Assembly (NCBI GenBank): GCA_026545765.1
Contig: CM048841.1
Span: forward strand, 98,785,352 to 98,849,351
DNA length: 64,000 nucleotides
DNA from: Plantago major
Lineage: Eukaryota; Streptophyta; Magnoliopsida; Lamiales; Plantaginaceae
Direction of reading: 5' to 3'
Shown: one piece after another, positions 9,405 to 22,392 of the stretch
Layout: each line of letters opens with the position of its first letter
How positions within the stretch are numbered: the stretch's first letter is position 1
Translations under genes and position numbers: made by a program
Notes under the pieces: model-generated
Seen by the model: the letters and a program-made list of their open reading frames with translations, nothing else
Told to the model about the DNA's origin: nothing
Database searches by the model: none

Positions 9405-12400
9405 TTTGCGGTTGAGGGTCTTGACTTTGATGGAATTATTAGTAGCCCGCTGTAATTTTTTTTTTTAACTGTCCCTTGAGGGGATGGAGTTTTAGTTTTT
9501 ACGTAGGTTGGCTGACTTGGTATGGAATTAATTCACCCGTGATGGTGTGAGATGATTTGGATGGGTATTGTTGCATGTATGTATAGTAAATGTTAGGGGT
9601 AGTTTTTCAATTTTTCCTCACGGTGGTTGTAATTATGCAATTATGGTTAATTGCACCTATGCCCTGTGAGTGTGATTATATTACCTTTGGGGACTGCTTG
9701 ATCACCTGCATTTTCAACCATTGTCTTCCTTTTTAGCTCATTTATTATTTTTTAAATTAACCGCAAAAAAAAAATAAAAAAATCTACCCCTAAAGTTTTA
9801 CTGTTGTACGATTTGCAACTTGATTTTTGTTTTAGGGGGAAAATGCTTTTTTAATTCAAAGTTATGATATAACCAAAGAAGGAGCGCGTGAGCAATTTCC
9901 GATTTTGTCTCAATTTGGTTTTTTAATTACCGATTCTTTAATCTTTTATATTAATAAAAGAATCACTCAAACTCGAGTTGAAAGTGAAGAATGATAACGA
10001 CCTTTGTTAGCATGATTCATGAAGTTACTTCAGCTCAATTGTTTACTTTCATTAATCTATAGGGTCGTTAAAGTTAGAAACTTATACCTACAATGATACG
10101 ATACAAAATATATTAACTTTATATATATTACTTAAAAATCTTGTAATAGTCGATTCCAAATGTGAATTCTATACAAATCCATGTAGTATCATACCTCTAT
10201 AACCAAGAAATATATTATATATAAACCACCATAAGTGAAACTGTACATTACGTTTGCCGTTATGTAAAAATTTAATAGAGACTTAATTTTCGTAAATAAT
10301 AGTAAAATTATAAATATAAGCATAATTAAATTGAGTGTGTCATACACTTAATGTCATATATGATTTTCATGAGAATCTTGAATTTACCAACGTACACTTT
10401 TTTTGGTGTATTGGCTAGTAGTAATGTTACGTAACTTTATTTTCTTCTTCATCTACTTCAATTTTTCTCTTGAACTTGTATTACTAGCAGTACTAGATTT
10501 GATATCATTGGCATGATAGTGATCTGACATACAAGGGTTGAAAACCCATTAATGATAAATGGACCACTAAATTAATAAAAAATAATGATAAGAACATATA
10601 TATTAAATAAAGTACGGGTAAATTATGAAATGTGGTAGAGCAATATTGATAATGATAGCTTGCCTTGTTTATATACAAATGGTTCTTCTCCTAAAATTCC
10701 TTTTTTCAACAGAGTATAATTAACTTTCATCAGTTTCAAACTCAATTATTAATTTGCATATATGTGTAGCATATGTCCATTTCACTACTACTATTTTGTT
10801 TTGTTTATATTAGCACTAATAAATACTAACGAAAAATAATTTTTGTTTTTATATCATTGATATTATACACATCATACTGTTTGTCTTGAAAAATAGAAGG
10901 TGTTAGGTGATGAATATTTAAGTGTGAAAAACAAGGGTAGTGATAAATTTTTAGTTGTAAAAGTTGTTGGATGCATTTATATATATAATTTTTTTTCTTA
11001 TTGCCCATATTGTATTGAGAGGTCATATACATAGGAGGATATTTTGATAAATTTCATATTCATAAAACATTTGTGGTCGGGGATCTATGAGCCGGGGTGG
11101 ACTCCGCTCGCTAGCTCCCGAAACGATCATAGCTCGCAAGTCTACTGGGACCGTCTTTTAGAGGGGCTCAAACTCTAAAGAGGATCGAAAAATATTTTGA
11201 TTTAGAATTAGTCAATCCTTATATCTATCTAGTATCTACAACTACTATTTGGCGCTTGTCCTGAATAGAAGTAATAATCGACAGGAACGGTGTCTGTTAG
11301 TTTCTTCTAGCTACTTGTTCATCACATGTCATACAGCACACCAATGCAACAAAATTATGTTTGAAAATTTCCAAATTTCAGCTATTCATGAATAGCTAGC
11401 TAGCTATCTGCAAATCTTAATTTCTTGTTGTTATATATGCGGCTTCTCTCTTCAAATTTGATCATGTTTAATACACCCAAAGCAGGTTTTGGAATCCGAG
11501 GGTAGTCCTAAGTTGTGACGACTGGCTCGTTGAGGTATCCCTAGAAGGAAATTAGTTTTAATTTTGAGCCTTTGTATTTTTCAAGTTGAATTTAACACAT
11601 TCAAAGGGAGACATGTACATGTAGTTGTTTAAGTATGAGTTGTATATCTTGACAAATGACAGTAGATCTAGAGACAAGATCAATATGCACTTATGCACTT
11701 ACTAAACACATTATTAAGTGGGACCACATGTGTTTGTGTCTAGTATACGTGTACATAATTTTACTCGTAGCATATATGGAGTGTGATCGATAGACCGCAA
11801 ATGACATATGCACTTGGACTTTGGGGGTTAAGTTAAAGTTAAATGGGTCTCTATTGCTAGCTAGGTAAACTTGCACTTAATTGGTCCGGTCCTCATTGCG
11901 TGTATGAGCGAATATATAATACTACTGTTTATTTATTAATCAGACAAAACTACATTATTAAATAAACAAAAATATTCTAATAATGTAGTTTTGTTTGATT
12001 CACGTACATAACCTCACTCCTTAATATGGAATTATAAGTGGATGATAATCCATTTCCAATATGAGATCGTATTCCCGTTTATTTGTTAAACAAGTTCAAG
12101 TATTAGGGAAAAATTGGCTCGGAAGAAAAAGTTATTATCACAAGTCAACTATGATATATATATTTTTTTTTGTATAAGCCAAATATATATTACGAAACGA
12201 GAACAAGTTCAAGAAGTTACAATCGTGCACAAGGTATGCTCTAAGTCAACTATGATATTATGGCTACTTTTATATATGTTCTAAATGTAAATCATTGTTA
12301 CGATACATAACACCATAAACCTAAGACTCTTTACAAACACTTATCCAGTTCCCATTCCACATATCATGGTTGTGATTAAGTCAACAAACCTACCTTAGTC

Positions 12401-12622
12401 TAGTCTTCCCACTTAATCCAATAATTGTATCAAGAGTCAAACAAAATCTTATTCACAAAAACGGTGAATATAACATGAAATTATTACAAAATCTAGCTAT
12501 ACAATTGGAAGTGCATTGAGACACATGAATTATCTTTGTCACAAAGTCTACCGGTGAGACGCCCATACACTAGTGTTAAAAGTATGAGATGTGACATGCA
12601 TATAACAACGGAGAATATATAT
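9405..12622. other. Intergenic, 3' of the SAUR50-like gene
   Basis: The first 200 bp or so probably include the SAUR 3' UTR. Beyond this the sequence is AT-rich with no recognisable coding region on either strand. A compact hairpin at 11938..12000 is listed separately. Frames at 10826..11032 and 11691..11876 (-) show no domain. Confidence 0.6.
11938..12000. repeat. Near-perfect hairpin, 23-bp arms and 17-nt loop
   Basis: The left arm (11938..11960) and the reverse complement of the right arm (11978..12000) agree at 22 of 23 positions; both arms contain CAAAACTACATTATTA. It could be a tiny MITE remnant or a foldback that makes a hairpin RNA. No target duplication is evident. Confidence 0.7.
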
Positions 12623-12623
12623 A

Positions 12624-12857
12624 CTCCTCCACTCCGATCTCAACTTCCCGTGTTAACCTTTTTCTATCATTATCAATCTTAACATCGAATTACACAATTC
12701 TAGATAATCGTTAAATATTTAACGAAATTATATTATAATATTACTTCTTAAATTTTCATTAAATCATTTATTTTTACAGTTTAAGAGTAAAACGTTATAA
12801 CTGAAATTATTGGTTAGAAAAAGTTAACACGAAAAGTTGATATTGAGACGGAGTTGC
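12624..12857. mobile_element. Stowaway-like MITE (decayed)
   Basis: The left end (CTCCACTCCGATCTCAACTT, then GTGTTAACCTTTTTCTA) is mirrored by the right end, which ends in AACACGAAAAGTTGATATTG and then AGACGGAG. A TA precedes the left end at 12622. Related by its inner termini to the MITEs at 13831 and 26153. Confidence 0.65.
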
Positions 12858-13830
12858 AACATGGGAAGAAGAAGATCCCTGAATATTTTCTTTAAGATCA
12901 CTATTGTATTGACCTTTTTTTTTTCTCTACATTATCTTTTTGTGTTTTCACTTTTGTCAATGGAATTAATAGTTGGCTATGAAGATAACTAGTGCTACAA
13001 GTGAATCTATCGTCCCATATTCCATTCAAGTATTAAGGGAAAGTGGCCCCTTCAGATTCATTCAAGTCTTTGACTTGTGCCCCTAATTTACTTAACTTGA
13101 ACCTTGGAGCATCTGACTTCTTAGTCAACTTGGGAAGAGCTAAATTTGAGACCTATGAGCATTATCTTTGTATGTTTGGCGGATTTAAAGTTCTACTAAT
13201 TTTCTCGGCTTAAATGTTCACTGTTCGGACAACGACTGTATGGACAACGTTAAAGTGAATTTTATGTGATCTCGACACCAATTCGTTTCTCCACCACAAA
13301 ACTAAAACTCGAAGTTGACTCTTATACCTCTTGCTGCACACTATAAGTCAGAATATTATTGTGCAGCATGATCAACCGATCCTGCACTCACATTATCATG
13401 TCTATTCTACCATTCCTAAGACTTGTTCTTAATTTATCAAGTTGTGTTGCAACTCAAATCATATCTCATGCCATTATGTGCCTAACCACTTTATTAAGAT
13501 CCTATCTGATCCATATACGAGACAGCTAATTAATTATCTAGGATTATTATGGGAAATATGTATAGGATTATTGGAACAACATGTATAGAATTATTTGGAC
13601 ATATACGGATAAAATACACATTTTTAATTAATTGAACTCCTGAACTTGTTCTGGATAAAGCACTAACCCAATAATAGCAAACCACATCCAATTGTCGAGA
13701 ATAAACTAAACTACTCTATTGATTAAGATTTATTTATTCGTGGCTAGCTAACACAAACTTTTCACTTAGTATCTGGAGCAAAACTTTCTATTTCCATTTT
13801 GACAATTCTTCTTTCAGCTACTCCACAATA
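12858..13830. other. Intergenic, nothing recognised
   Basis: AT-rich sequence between two MITEs. No coding or RNA signal found. Confidence 0.6.
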
Positions 13831-14085
13831 CTCCCTCCGTCCCAGTTTCATTTATCCGTTTGACTTTTTCTGGTCAACGCTTACAAAGTTCGTCTGCAAA
13901 TTACTCATAGATAATGTTGGTAAAAAAATTTAAAAATTCATATTCTTAAATATTACATTTTAAATTTTCATTATATATTTTTCAAAAATCCATTAAAAGT
14001 ATTATATGTGAGTAAATGAAGCTCAAAGTTGAACGATGTTGACCAGAAAAAGTCAAACGGGTAAATAAAACTGAGACGGAGGAAG
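13831..14085. mobile_element. Stowaway-like MITE, 255 bp
   Basis: The ends are CTCCCTCCGTCCCAGTTT and its counterpart ACTGAGACGGAGGAAG, with inverted repeats of about 48 bp that include TTTGACTTTTTCTGGTCAAC. A TA dinucleotide flanks both sides (13829-13830 and 14086-14087), as expected for Tc1/mariner-type Stowaway elements. It is non-coding. Confidence 0.85.
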
Positions 14086-14087
14086 TA

Positions 14088-14534
14088 TTAAACATATTCA
14101 AGTTCTACCATAAAGTAACAATATTTCCTTCCAAGATTAATTTGTCCAATCCCATGGGCACTATTTTACAAAATTACCATGAAATTAAATCATGTTCGTG
14201 ACGGGATGGAGGAAGTAATACTTCATAGTTCATACTAGCCTCGATACCAATTGTGTGATTCTGTGTTTTTTACTTCAAGATAAAATACCGACAGTTTCTT
14301 TACCTGTTGATTGATGTAATCTTAAAAACTAGCCATGCATCAGTCTTTATTTGAAAGCCTCAAGAATTACAGGACATGATTAAGAAGACCATTATTAATT
14401 AGAACCTCTGAACACCGGATACAATTACATGTATTTAGTTGAAGAAAGACTTTTCATCTTTATCTACAGAACAACATATATGTTACCCTTAAGCAAGATC
14501 TTTTACCAATCATAGGCAGGATGAACTCATATAG
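14088..14534. other. Region 3' of the FPP gene
   Basis: No gene seen. The portion close to 14534 is presumably the FPP 3' UTR, since the gene is transcribed leftward. Confidence 0.5.
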
Positions 14535-17500
14535 TTACAAGCCATTCTTTCCTTTCGAAGAAAAGAATCGGCTAAACCCGCGGGCATGTCTCTCTTGAGT
14601 TGGAGAAGATGAACCAGAGGACGACCCTGACATTGTCGGCAGATGCTTTGTATACTTCGGATGGACTGGTGATTTGTGATGGTTGCTCAATTCAGAGTCA
14701 GATGGACTGAACGGGGCCTCCAGTAGATCCAAGAAGGGCCTGACCTCTGCTTCATGCAAACTGATGGACTTTGCCATGTATGTTTGGGATGGAACAGCAT
14801 CTTGTAAATGCATGCCATTCATAGTCGGTTCTTCGCCGGAGTACCTTCTGGTACTGCGGGTCCTATTCGGCAAGCTGGGGACATTTGACTGCGGACGCAG
14901 GGAGTTTAATTGCTTGCCCAGAAGAAAGATTGTCTCTTGACACTCTGCCAGCCTTTCTGCAGCAGCTGCCAAATCTTTTTCCTATGATATGTAGTTTAAT
15001 TTTGTGATGATCAACAATATAAAAATTCAGTTAGGAGCTATTGAACACCATAACATATCAAGATCAAAATTTAAAATCAACATATCAGGGTACAAGGCCT
15101 GATACTGCATGAGACCACGATTACAATACTGCATCGGAATTAGTCAAAATCTGGCTTGCACCAGGAAAATTGTACTGCACGAGCACAACTAGGATAATTG
15201 TATCTGAGGAGTAAAATATGTCAAGCTTTTAACTAACCTGTTTAGCCTTGTCATCATCATTATCAGCTGCCGTGCAACTTTCAATCCTGCAATGTAAGTT
15301 TAAACTTGGTAAGAAGCTGGGAACAGATAGCCTCATTGCATAGGGAACATCTCGAGTGAAGAAAATCAGACTATCACATTATATGACATGTATTTATAAA
15401 CTTGTTCGATAAACCTAGGTTCTGACATGCATAGGAACAGATTATATTATCTACCAGCTGAACAAATTGGAGGGAGTATCGTTATAGTTATATATAAAAC
15501 AGGGACTAGTTAGAACTACCTTTGCAGCTGCTCTTGAAGATCTCTGCATCTCATAAGCGCGTCTTGGTAATTCTTTCTCTCCTCCTGAAGCTCATTCTCC
15601 AAACTTTCTATTTTCGCTTCCAGAGAATGTACTTCAGCCTGTAACTTCTCTGACCGTGCATCAAGTGTTTCATAGGATTCTGCCATACATTTGAGTTGTG
15701 TCTCTGCCAAGCTGTTGGACTTTTGAGCAGACGTCAATTGGGACTTAACCTCAGCAAGAAGCAGCTCAGTTTCAAGTAACTGAACCTTGGTGCTCTCAAA
15801 GTTTTCTGTACATCTAACAAGTTCAGCTGTTAGGTTATCTTTGTCCATTTTCAACTGCTCAAACTCCTCCAGTGAACATTTCCACGATGCGGCACCAGAA
15901 TCAGAGATTGGAACAAGATTCCCATCATTTGGGACATCAGGATCTGACGCAGAATCAGAAAAGTTGGAGCAACCATCTGGATAGAGCTCTCTTGATGAAT
16001 CAGTGACAGCCTTGTTCTGAGGGAGTGCTATCTTGTCTATACAATCAGAACTACCAGGTTCCGCTTCAGAATTTTTAAATCCCAGCACATTAAACTGCAG
16101 CTCACTTGCTTCAGTTAAAACGTGAGAAATGTCAAGAACAAAACCAATAAGATCAATCTCTCTGTTCATAGCATCACTGTATTTTGCGCACAGCGTGCTT
16201 ACTTTAGAATCTAGTCCATCCTCATCCAGAGATCTTGCTGGGACACACTTTATTTCTGTTCCCAGATTCATTAAAAAGCCACTAATCTGAGAAATGGCAT
16301 GTTTTAATTCTTCATCGGTGGTTTTTGTTGCTGTAATAGACAAGCTATTATCTCTTGATCCAGGTGATTGGGCTGCCTCAACAACTCCATTCACCAGCTG
16401 GAGCTCCAAAATATCATGCATGATATGTTGAATATCGGCTAATACTTTCTCCATGTCTTTCTCTTTATCCATTGAATCAAGTGCCTTCGATACTTCTGAT
16501 CGAAGTTTTTTAAAGATAAATTGTTCTGCTTCTTTTCGAGGATTTGAGACACTTGTGTCTTCGTTAGAGGACTCTTGAAGTGCTGGACAATTTTCCACCC
16601 GAAGTTCGACTTCTGTGCTCATAATGACTTCAGGTGACTGCTCAATCTTCACTTGTTCAGATCCTGAACTTGAAACAGTGTCATTCACTCCATTTGATTC
16701 ATATGCTAACTTCTCCATCTCTAGGAAGTCATCCATAAGTTCCTGGTGACTGTTCTCAGACTTGTGCGGACTCCCAATATTATTTGCTTTCTTGAATTCA
16801 GACATCAATCCAGTAGTGCATGAGCCAGTGCAGCTTAAATTATCGTCATTTCCTTCAGTCAGGCTGGTGAAACTTGGCGGATTACTACCTTTCCCACTAG
16901 ATAAATGTTTCTGGTCTCCGTGGGATTGCAACTGTGCTTCTAAACTTTGAACCTTGCTGGCTGTCTGTGCATATATACTCCTCGATGCTTGCAATTCACT
17001 GTTTCGCATTGCCAGTGCTTCTTTCAACATTCTCATTTCCTCCTCTGCTTCGAATAAGCGCTCCGTAAGCACCTCATTCTCTTTCAAACACTTCTGTGCA
17101 TTCTCAAGTAAAAGGTCAGGCAGTTGGGACAGATGCGGAGAAGTACCTGGAGACCTTCTTAAATGAGATTCCCCATAATCATGTCCCAAATTTCCAACTT
17201 CTAGCTTCATCTGCGCTAGTGCAGCAGGACCAGGCAATTTCTTCTTAACGAGACCTCGTAATCTTTGACATTCTGCTTCAAGTTTAGCAATTTTCTTTAC
17301 TCCTTCAAGCTGCTGCTTATTTGCTGCTTCTGCAGACCGCATGCTCATGTTCTTTTCCTCGTTGCGAATATCCGCCTCTTTCCAAGCAATATGAAGTTCA
17401 TACTTGAGTGAATTTACTTCTTTATCACAGGACTGAATGTTGCTCTTCAGAATTTCTATCTCAGCTTCAGCTTGTGATTTCTCCTCACTTAGTTTGATCA

Positions 17501-18918
17501 ACATGTTAGAACGTTCGTTTAAAGATCTTGAGAGTGCGGTATTTTCAGCAGCAGAAGTCAGCAATTCTCGGTCCAAATCGGCAATTTTTGCTTCAAGCTC
17601 GAGCTTCATCTTGTCGAACTGCTTTGTTTTAGTCACCACTAATTCATGCAATTTCTTGTCATGCTCTTCCTTCAAATTCCGTATTTGCCGCATGCATTCT
17701 TTAAGAGCACCATCCAAATGGGATGCTCTATCTTCAGCAGTATGCTTTAGCAGCATCACAGATTCCAGATTATTTTTCAATGCTGCAGCTTCTGCCTCAG
17801 CCTTTTCCCAACCTGTGCAGTGAGTTTTGATAAGTAAAGTTTTACTTGTATATTCTATCCTCATGAAGAAAGAGACATGTGAGAAACAAGTGGAAACAAC
17901 CTGAGACAGCTTCTTCAGCAACTTTTGCATGTTGTTTCACCAATATTTCTTTGTTAGTCAATTCAGAATGGGCTTCCGATAACTTTTCATTCAATTCGTT
18001 TACATCCTCCTCTAATAACTTTGCATGTTCTTCACAGGCCTTTACATGATCCTCCAACCCAGTTAAATGAGTATAAGATTCTACTGGAACTTGAACATAC
18101 TTTGGTTTCCTGTTCTTATCCTCTTTTTCCTGTTTCAAAAAGTAACACAATATATGGTAAGGTGAAAATCTAAATCCTAGTCTATGAATATTAGTCTGAA
18201 GACTATTAAAATTTGTACGAACAACTTAAGTAAATTTCGTTCAAGGATCAATAAGAATTGTTGATGATAGAAAAGTGCAAACTTCTCGTGGTAATAAAAG
18301 AGGACTGGAATCTTGGACTTCAATCTTTTAAACCGGTAGCTAACACCCTTTGGAAATTACGAAGTTGACCAAAAATTGAGAAAATGCTATGGAATTCTTT
18401 AGAAACTCTAAAATCAGTACTGAATGAAACTGTAGTATAGAAACATGAGCAATACTGCTTATTTGGTTGGTTAACCCCAAGTCCAGTATTCAGCTTCTCA
18501 TAAGTTACCCCAATATACCTCACAACGCTGCGGAGCTCTCATAGGACCAATCAAACAAAATAAATAGGAGAGGTAAAAGACGAACACACTTTAAATCGCC
18601 AAGTCTAGAGCCCTAAACTTCCTTAGCGGGCAAATTTGAACTTATCCTAAGAAAATTTATTCAATACTCAAAACAACTCGGTACTTAGCCATGGAATTGG
18701 GTAAAAGAATGTTTTATTAAAATCATCAGGCCCCTGGACCAGAGTTAATACAGAAAAGTGTCATTGGGCAAAGACAGTATCTCAAGAGCAGTGTTTTGGT
18801 AACAAACCTTGTCAGCGCCTATTTCTGTAACAGGAGTAAGAGGGTCTGAAGCAGATCCTTTCTCCGCCGCTTGCTTATCAGATGACTTTTTCTTCCACGG
18901 CCAACTCCTTTTATCCAT
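14535..18918 (-). CDS. Filament-like plant protein (FPP, DUF869 family), five coding exons
   Basis: FPPs are long plant-specific coiled-coil proteins associated with microtubules and endomembranes. Coding exons on the minus strand are 18808..18918, 17901..18129, 15520..17812, 15238..15286 and 14535..14981 (111, 229, 2293, 49 and 447 nt; phases 0, 1, 2 and 0), giving 1042 residues, the usual family length. All introns have GT donors and AG acceptors. The N-terminus MDKRSWPWKKKSS is the family signature. Other family blocks are YVQVPVESYTHLTGLEDHV, the exon-junction motif GWEKAEAEAAALK, long heptad-type coiled coils (most of exon 3), LEMEKLA, KIESLENELQEER and AAERLAECQETIFLLGKQL in the last exon. 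The C-terminus is Ser-rich, ending FSRFFSSKGKNGL. The ATG sits seven bases into the exon after acceptor TTGACAG, so the 5' UTR is spliced. No frameshift or stop was found across the joins. Which Arabidopsis FPP it matches is not decided. Confidence 0.95.
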
Positions 18919-18924
18919 TGCAAT

Positions 18925-21900
18925 CTGTCAATACAGAGTAGACCATAGAAAATGAAACCAATTATCATGAACGATAATGGAAACCAAAACATACGCACTG
19001 TCATTTTATATTGCCAGTCCAAACACATAACATATTTGCTTTTACGATTTGAAAATTGTCATTACGAATAATATATTACATTATTAAAAAAATATTAATG
19101 CTGTCAAGAACTTTTTTAATAGAAAATCGATATAACAATCATCATACACATAATGATTGGATCAGTTCATACAAAGCCACCCGTAGACTAGAATTAAAGC
19201 CGCATCTGTGGGAATTGAACCCATGACTTTTAGTGTCATGGAACCTCAACCTAACCAATTGAGTTAGGTTTAGGCATCATTGGAGCTTTATGTACTCCTC
19301 TAACAGGAAATTAGACAGACCGAAAGGCATAGAAATTGAATTTGACATGTATCTGATCAAAGACCATACCCGCCTTAACCGCAATGAGCTATAATTTCAG
19401 AAGGCAGGGGAAAATTGTTCTGCTTTGATGCATATGAAGTCAAATATGGCCTCGGTCTCTTCAGGACTAGCAGAGATAATATGGTTCAGCAGAAGCTTTA
19501 TACATAAATGACTAGAAAGTAAAGACTCTGTTCACCAAAAAGGTGGAATCACCAATTTAAAGCATCTTAACATAACAATCACCAATTTTAGCATTTATCT
19601 CATTACCATTGAGTAAGCTTGTACAGGAATAAAAACATATAACATGAATCTCTGCGTCCAGACTCCAGATCATCAAATTAGTAACAAAGGCATAATTGCA
19701 GAGGTCGATATAGAAACATGAGATGATCATCAAGTCTCCAATAGAAAATTGCAAATGTCATTTATTTTTCCATCTAGATTATCAAAATAGTACCAAAGTC
19801 ATAAATGGAAATGTGGATAAAAATATACCAAGTCAAAAGTCTAACAGAAGATTACAAAAGTTATCAATTTTTCATTCCATATTATCAACGTACGACTAAA
19901 GGCATAAATGAAAAGGTGATATAAAAACATGAGACAGTCATCAAGGTCAAATTCTCCAGTAGAAGATTACATAAATAATCAACTTTTTGTCAGTTTATCA
20001 GTACCAAAGGCTTAATTGGAAAGGTGGAGATATAAAATCACCAGGAAAGAGCCCATCAAATCTGCATTCGCATGAGTCATCATGTTTTTCTATGGAATGC
20101 AATATGCTAGATGATCCGAAAAATGCTACTGAGGTAGTGAAGGAGATAGACTAGCAAAGGGTAAGAGAACTGAAGCATATAGCACAAGTATAGTTCCTGT
20201 ATCAACAATCGCCAAAAATTGTAAAACCAACTTTATTGTACAAAACTGCTCTTATATGGGCTTAACGATCGTCCAGGTGCACCTACCGACAATCACCGCT
20301 ACCTTCAACAGGCTTTTATAAAGCAAAATGTTTTGACAGGATTAGAATTTGTGTTCAGCTATGTTTGGACTAGAAAACAAACAGTGAATCCAGACGAACT
20401 AGTCCTTTTATACGTTCATACACAGGGTAATTTAAAAAACACTGAGGATTGAAATCAAACATCAGAAGCCCATTTAAACCTCAAAATACTGTGACGTCCA
20501 ACAGTTCTGGGAACTAGTAAAGGAAGATCAGGCGATCAAACAACCATTCAAAAAACGCGCATACGGCCCAAATTATTATGCTATCAGTAACAATGAAGTG
20601 GAAGTTTGTACTACAGAATTCAGTATGAAGGTATTTGGTAATTGTTTTCTGGTATACAATTGGTATAGTGTGCGTTCTGTGGCACGTACACCCCAAGATT
20701 CTTCCCAATAATTTCTGGCAAGCTTTCATGAACAGTATGCATGTTCACTTGCTCGGTATTAATAAACAGGTCCTACTGACTACTTCTATGTTGGAAATAA
20801 TAGTACTTCATTAATGCAATTAATAACTTTGCAACAGTGGAATTTTTGCATATCATTAATAAAAGAAACAGAACTATCACTACTGCTGCTGCTGCTAATA
20901 CTACTTAATTGTAGTCGATTTACCTGTTGAAAGAAACTCCACTCGACTGTAGTTCTACTCGTTCATCTCCACTATACCTACAAATTCAAATTCAACTCCT
21001 CTTAATTTACAGCCAGCACACATAGGAACCTGTAGAAGTAGATTAGATGGACAATTAGCAAAATTGCAATTGGCTTCAATAATTGTGACCTTGTTTAACT
21101 TTTCTCAGCCATGAACAATTGTAGCATTTTCTTCTTATTCCTAGTTGAGAGAAAGGTTCTAATTAAACCAACAAAGACAAATAACCAGAATCCGCGTGTC
21201 CCCATACTGGAGAGGTGGATGTAAACACACGAGACCATGAAAACAAATTCCAATCATATATTACAAAAATCATTAAGATTACAGATGATTCTCAAAAATG
21301 CCAGTGAGGATGAAGAAAACGATTGCCCAGCAAAGACAATATAAAAATATAGCACGACTGTGACATTTACATAATCCAACAAACACAGTATAAAATAAAA
21401 TCTCATGGCACTTTATTCTACTAAATCGATCTTAGCTGGCTTCGTTTCTTCATTAAATATATATCATTCTTATGCAAGTACTGACAATCAATCGTCTTCA
21501 ACAAGCAGCTTCGATCATCATTCACACTAACCACAACAAAATACATCACTCAAACAATTAGAAATCTAATACAATCACTAATCAGAAACTGCAATTATCG
21601 AAATGAAGCTTGATGACTCATTCATTCTAAGTACTGACAATCAATCAATCGTCGTCAACAAGCTTCGATCATCATTCACATTTACCACAACAAAAGTCTA
21701 TACTCAAACATTTGAAACTGTATACTGTCAGTGATCAGAAAGTGCAATTTGCTTGCAGATTCATTCACTGAGGACTTGAATCAAACACGAGAAGTACCTC
21801 ACTGAGCAGACGGAAAGTGTGAGAAGGAAAAAACAAAAAAGCAAGAGGTGAACAGAAATACAGAATAGAATGATGAGAAGTTTAAAAAGCCATAAATCAC

Positions 21901-22017
21901 TCGGTGATTGACGTCATCCAAATGTAACGGACAGTGAATCAATCAATCGATGAAACAAGCACGAGCAGATGCAAATTAAACACGCATAATGAAGCTGAAG
22001 AAGGTAAAGATGCTTAC
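18925..22017 (-). other. Probable 5'-UTR intron of the FPP gene (about 3.1 kb)
   Basis: The exon holding the FPP start codon opens with an acceptor at 18925-18926, and a strong donor (GTG|GTAAGCA) lies at 22017, close to a CT-rich leader-like sequence. Alternative donors exist near 20930 (AACAG|GTAAAT) and 21797 (GTGAG|GTACTT), so more than one leader exon is possible. The interval has no coding sequence. It holds a tRNA-like block at 19200 and low-complexity DNA with partly repeated phrases around 21480-21720 (ACTGACAATCAATCGTC, GCTTCGATCATCATTCACA). An RNA-seq junction set would decide it. Confidence 0.5.
19200..19278 (-). other. tRNA-derived sequence (pseudogene or SINE head)
   Basis: Read on the minus strand it has an A-box-like TAACTCAATTGGTTAGG, a 7-bp anticodon-type stem (CCATGAC/GTCATGG around a 7-nt loop) and a B-box-like GGGTTCAATTCCCAC T-arm. 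The two sides of the acceptor arm do not pair (GATGCC against ATGCGGC), so a working tRNA is unlikely. It lies in the presumed FPP 5'-UTR intron. I found no clear poly-A tail or target duplication, so SINE status is open. Confidence 0.5.
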
Positions 22018-22150
22018 CACTTGACCAGTAACAATGCAATGGAAGAATTATGATTTGGTTTGTGCAATGTAATTTGGTTTTTATTTACAGAGGAGAACTG
22101 GAGAGGAGGGAAGAAGATAGTAGTGGAGAGATGGAAAGTGTATGTATGGA
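22018..22150 (-). promoter_or_regulatory. Probable FPP 5'-UTR exon and core promoter region
   Basis: On the minus strand this is a CT-rich leader (CTCTCCACTACTATCTTCTT and similar) ending at the GTAAGC donor. No clear TATA box precedes it. The upstream neighbour, 60 bp away, is the ndhH-derived fragment. The upper boundary is a guess. Confidence 0.4.
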
Positions 22151-22210
22151 CGTTTAGGTGTCGCTTAAAAAGGGAATGAATGAATCCCTCTGACACTGCA
22201 AACCTCCTAA

Positions 22211-22345
22211 AACTAGCTCGTTATTTAGTAAGAATGGGTGAAATGGTAGAATCCGTAAAAATTCTTCAACAGGCCTTAGATGGAATTCCTGGAGGGCCAT
22301 ATGAAAATTTAGAAATACGACGCTTTGATATAATAAAAAACCCTT
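22211..22345 (+). pseudogene. ndhH: Nuclear copy of a plastid ndhH fragment (NUPT)
   Basis: Translation shows [19 protein letters not shown], then [19 protein letters not shown]. This corresponds to a piece from the C-terminal half of NAD(P)H-quinone oxidoreductase subunit H, a plastid-encoded part of the chloroplast NDH complex. About 45 codons are readable with no stop, after which the sequence becomes unrelated AT-rich DNA. The rest of ndhH and its plastid neighbours are absent. It therefore looks like a short plastid DNA insertion in the nucleus. The intact frame suggests it is not very old, although substitutions such as MVESVKI for the usual TESIKI show decay. It is not expected to make a functional protein. 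Confidence 0.85.
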
Positions 22346-22392
22346 ACAACCTTTTTAAATTCCACACCACATCAATTTCGGCCCAATTATAA

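Noticed and set aside
16762-17823. Several plus-strand frames opposite the FPP exon 3
   Set aside because: They mirror coiled-coil codons of the FPP gene and show Ser/Leu-rich nonsense without family motifs.
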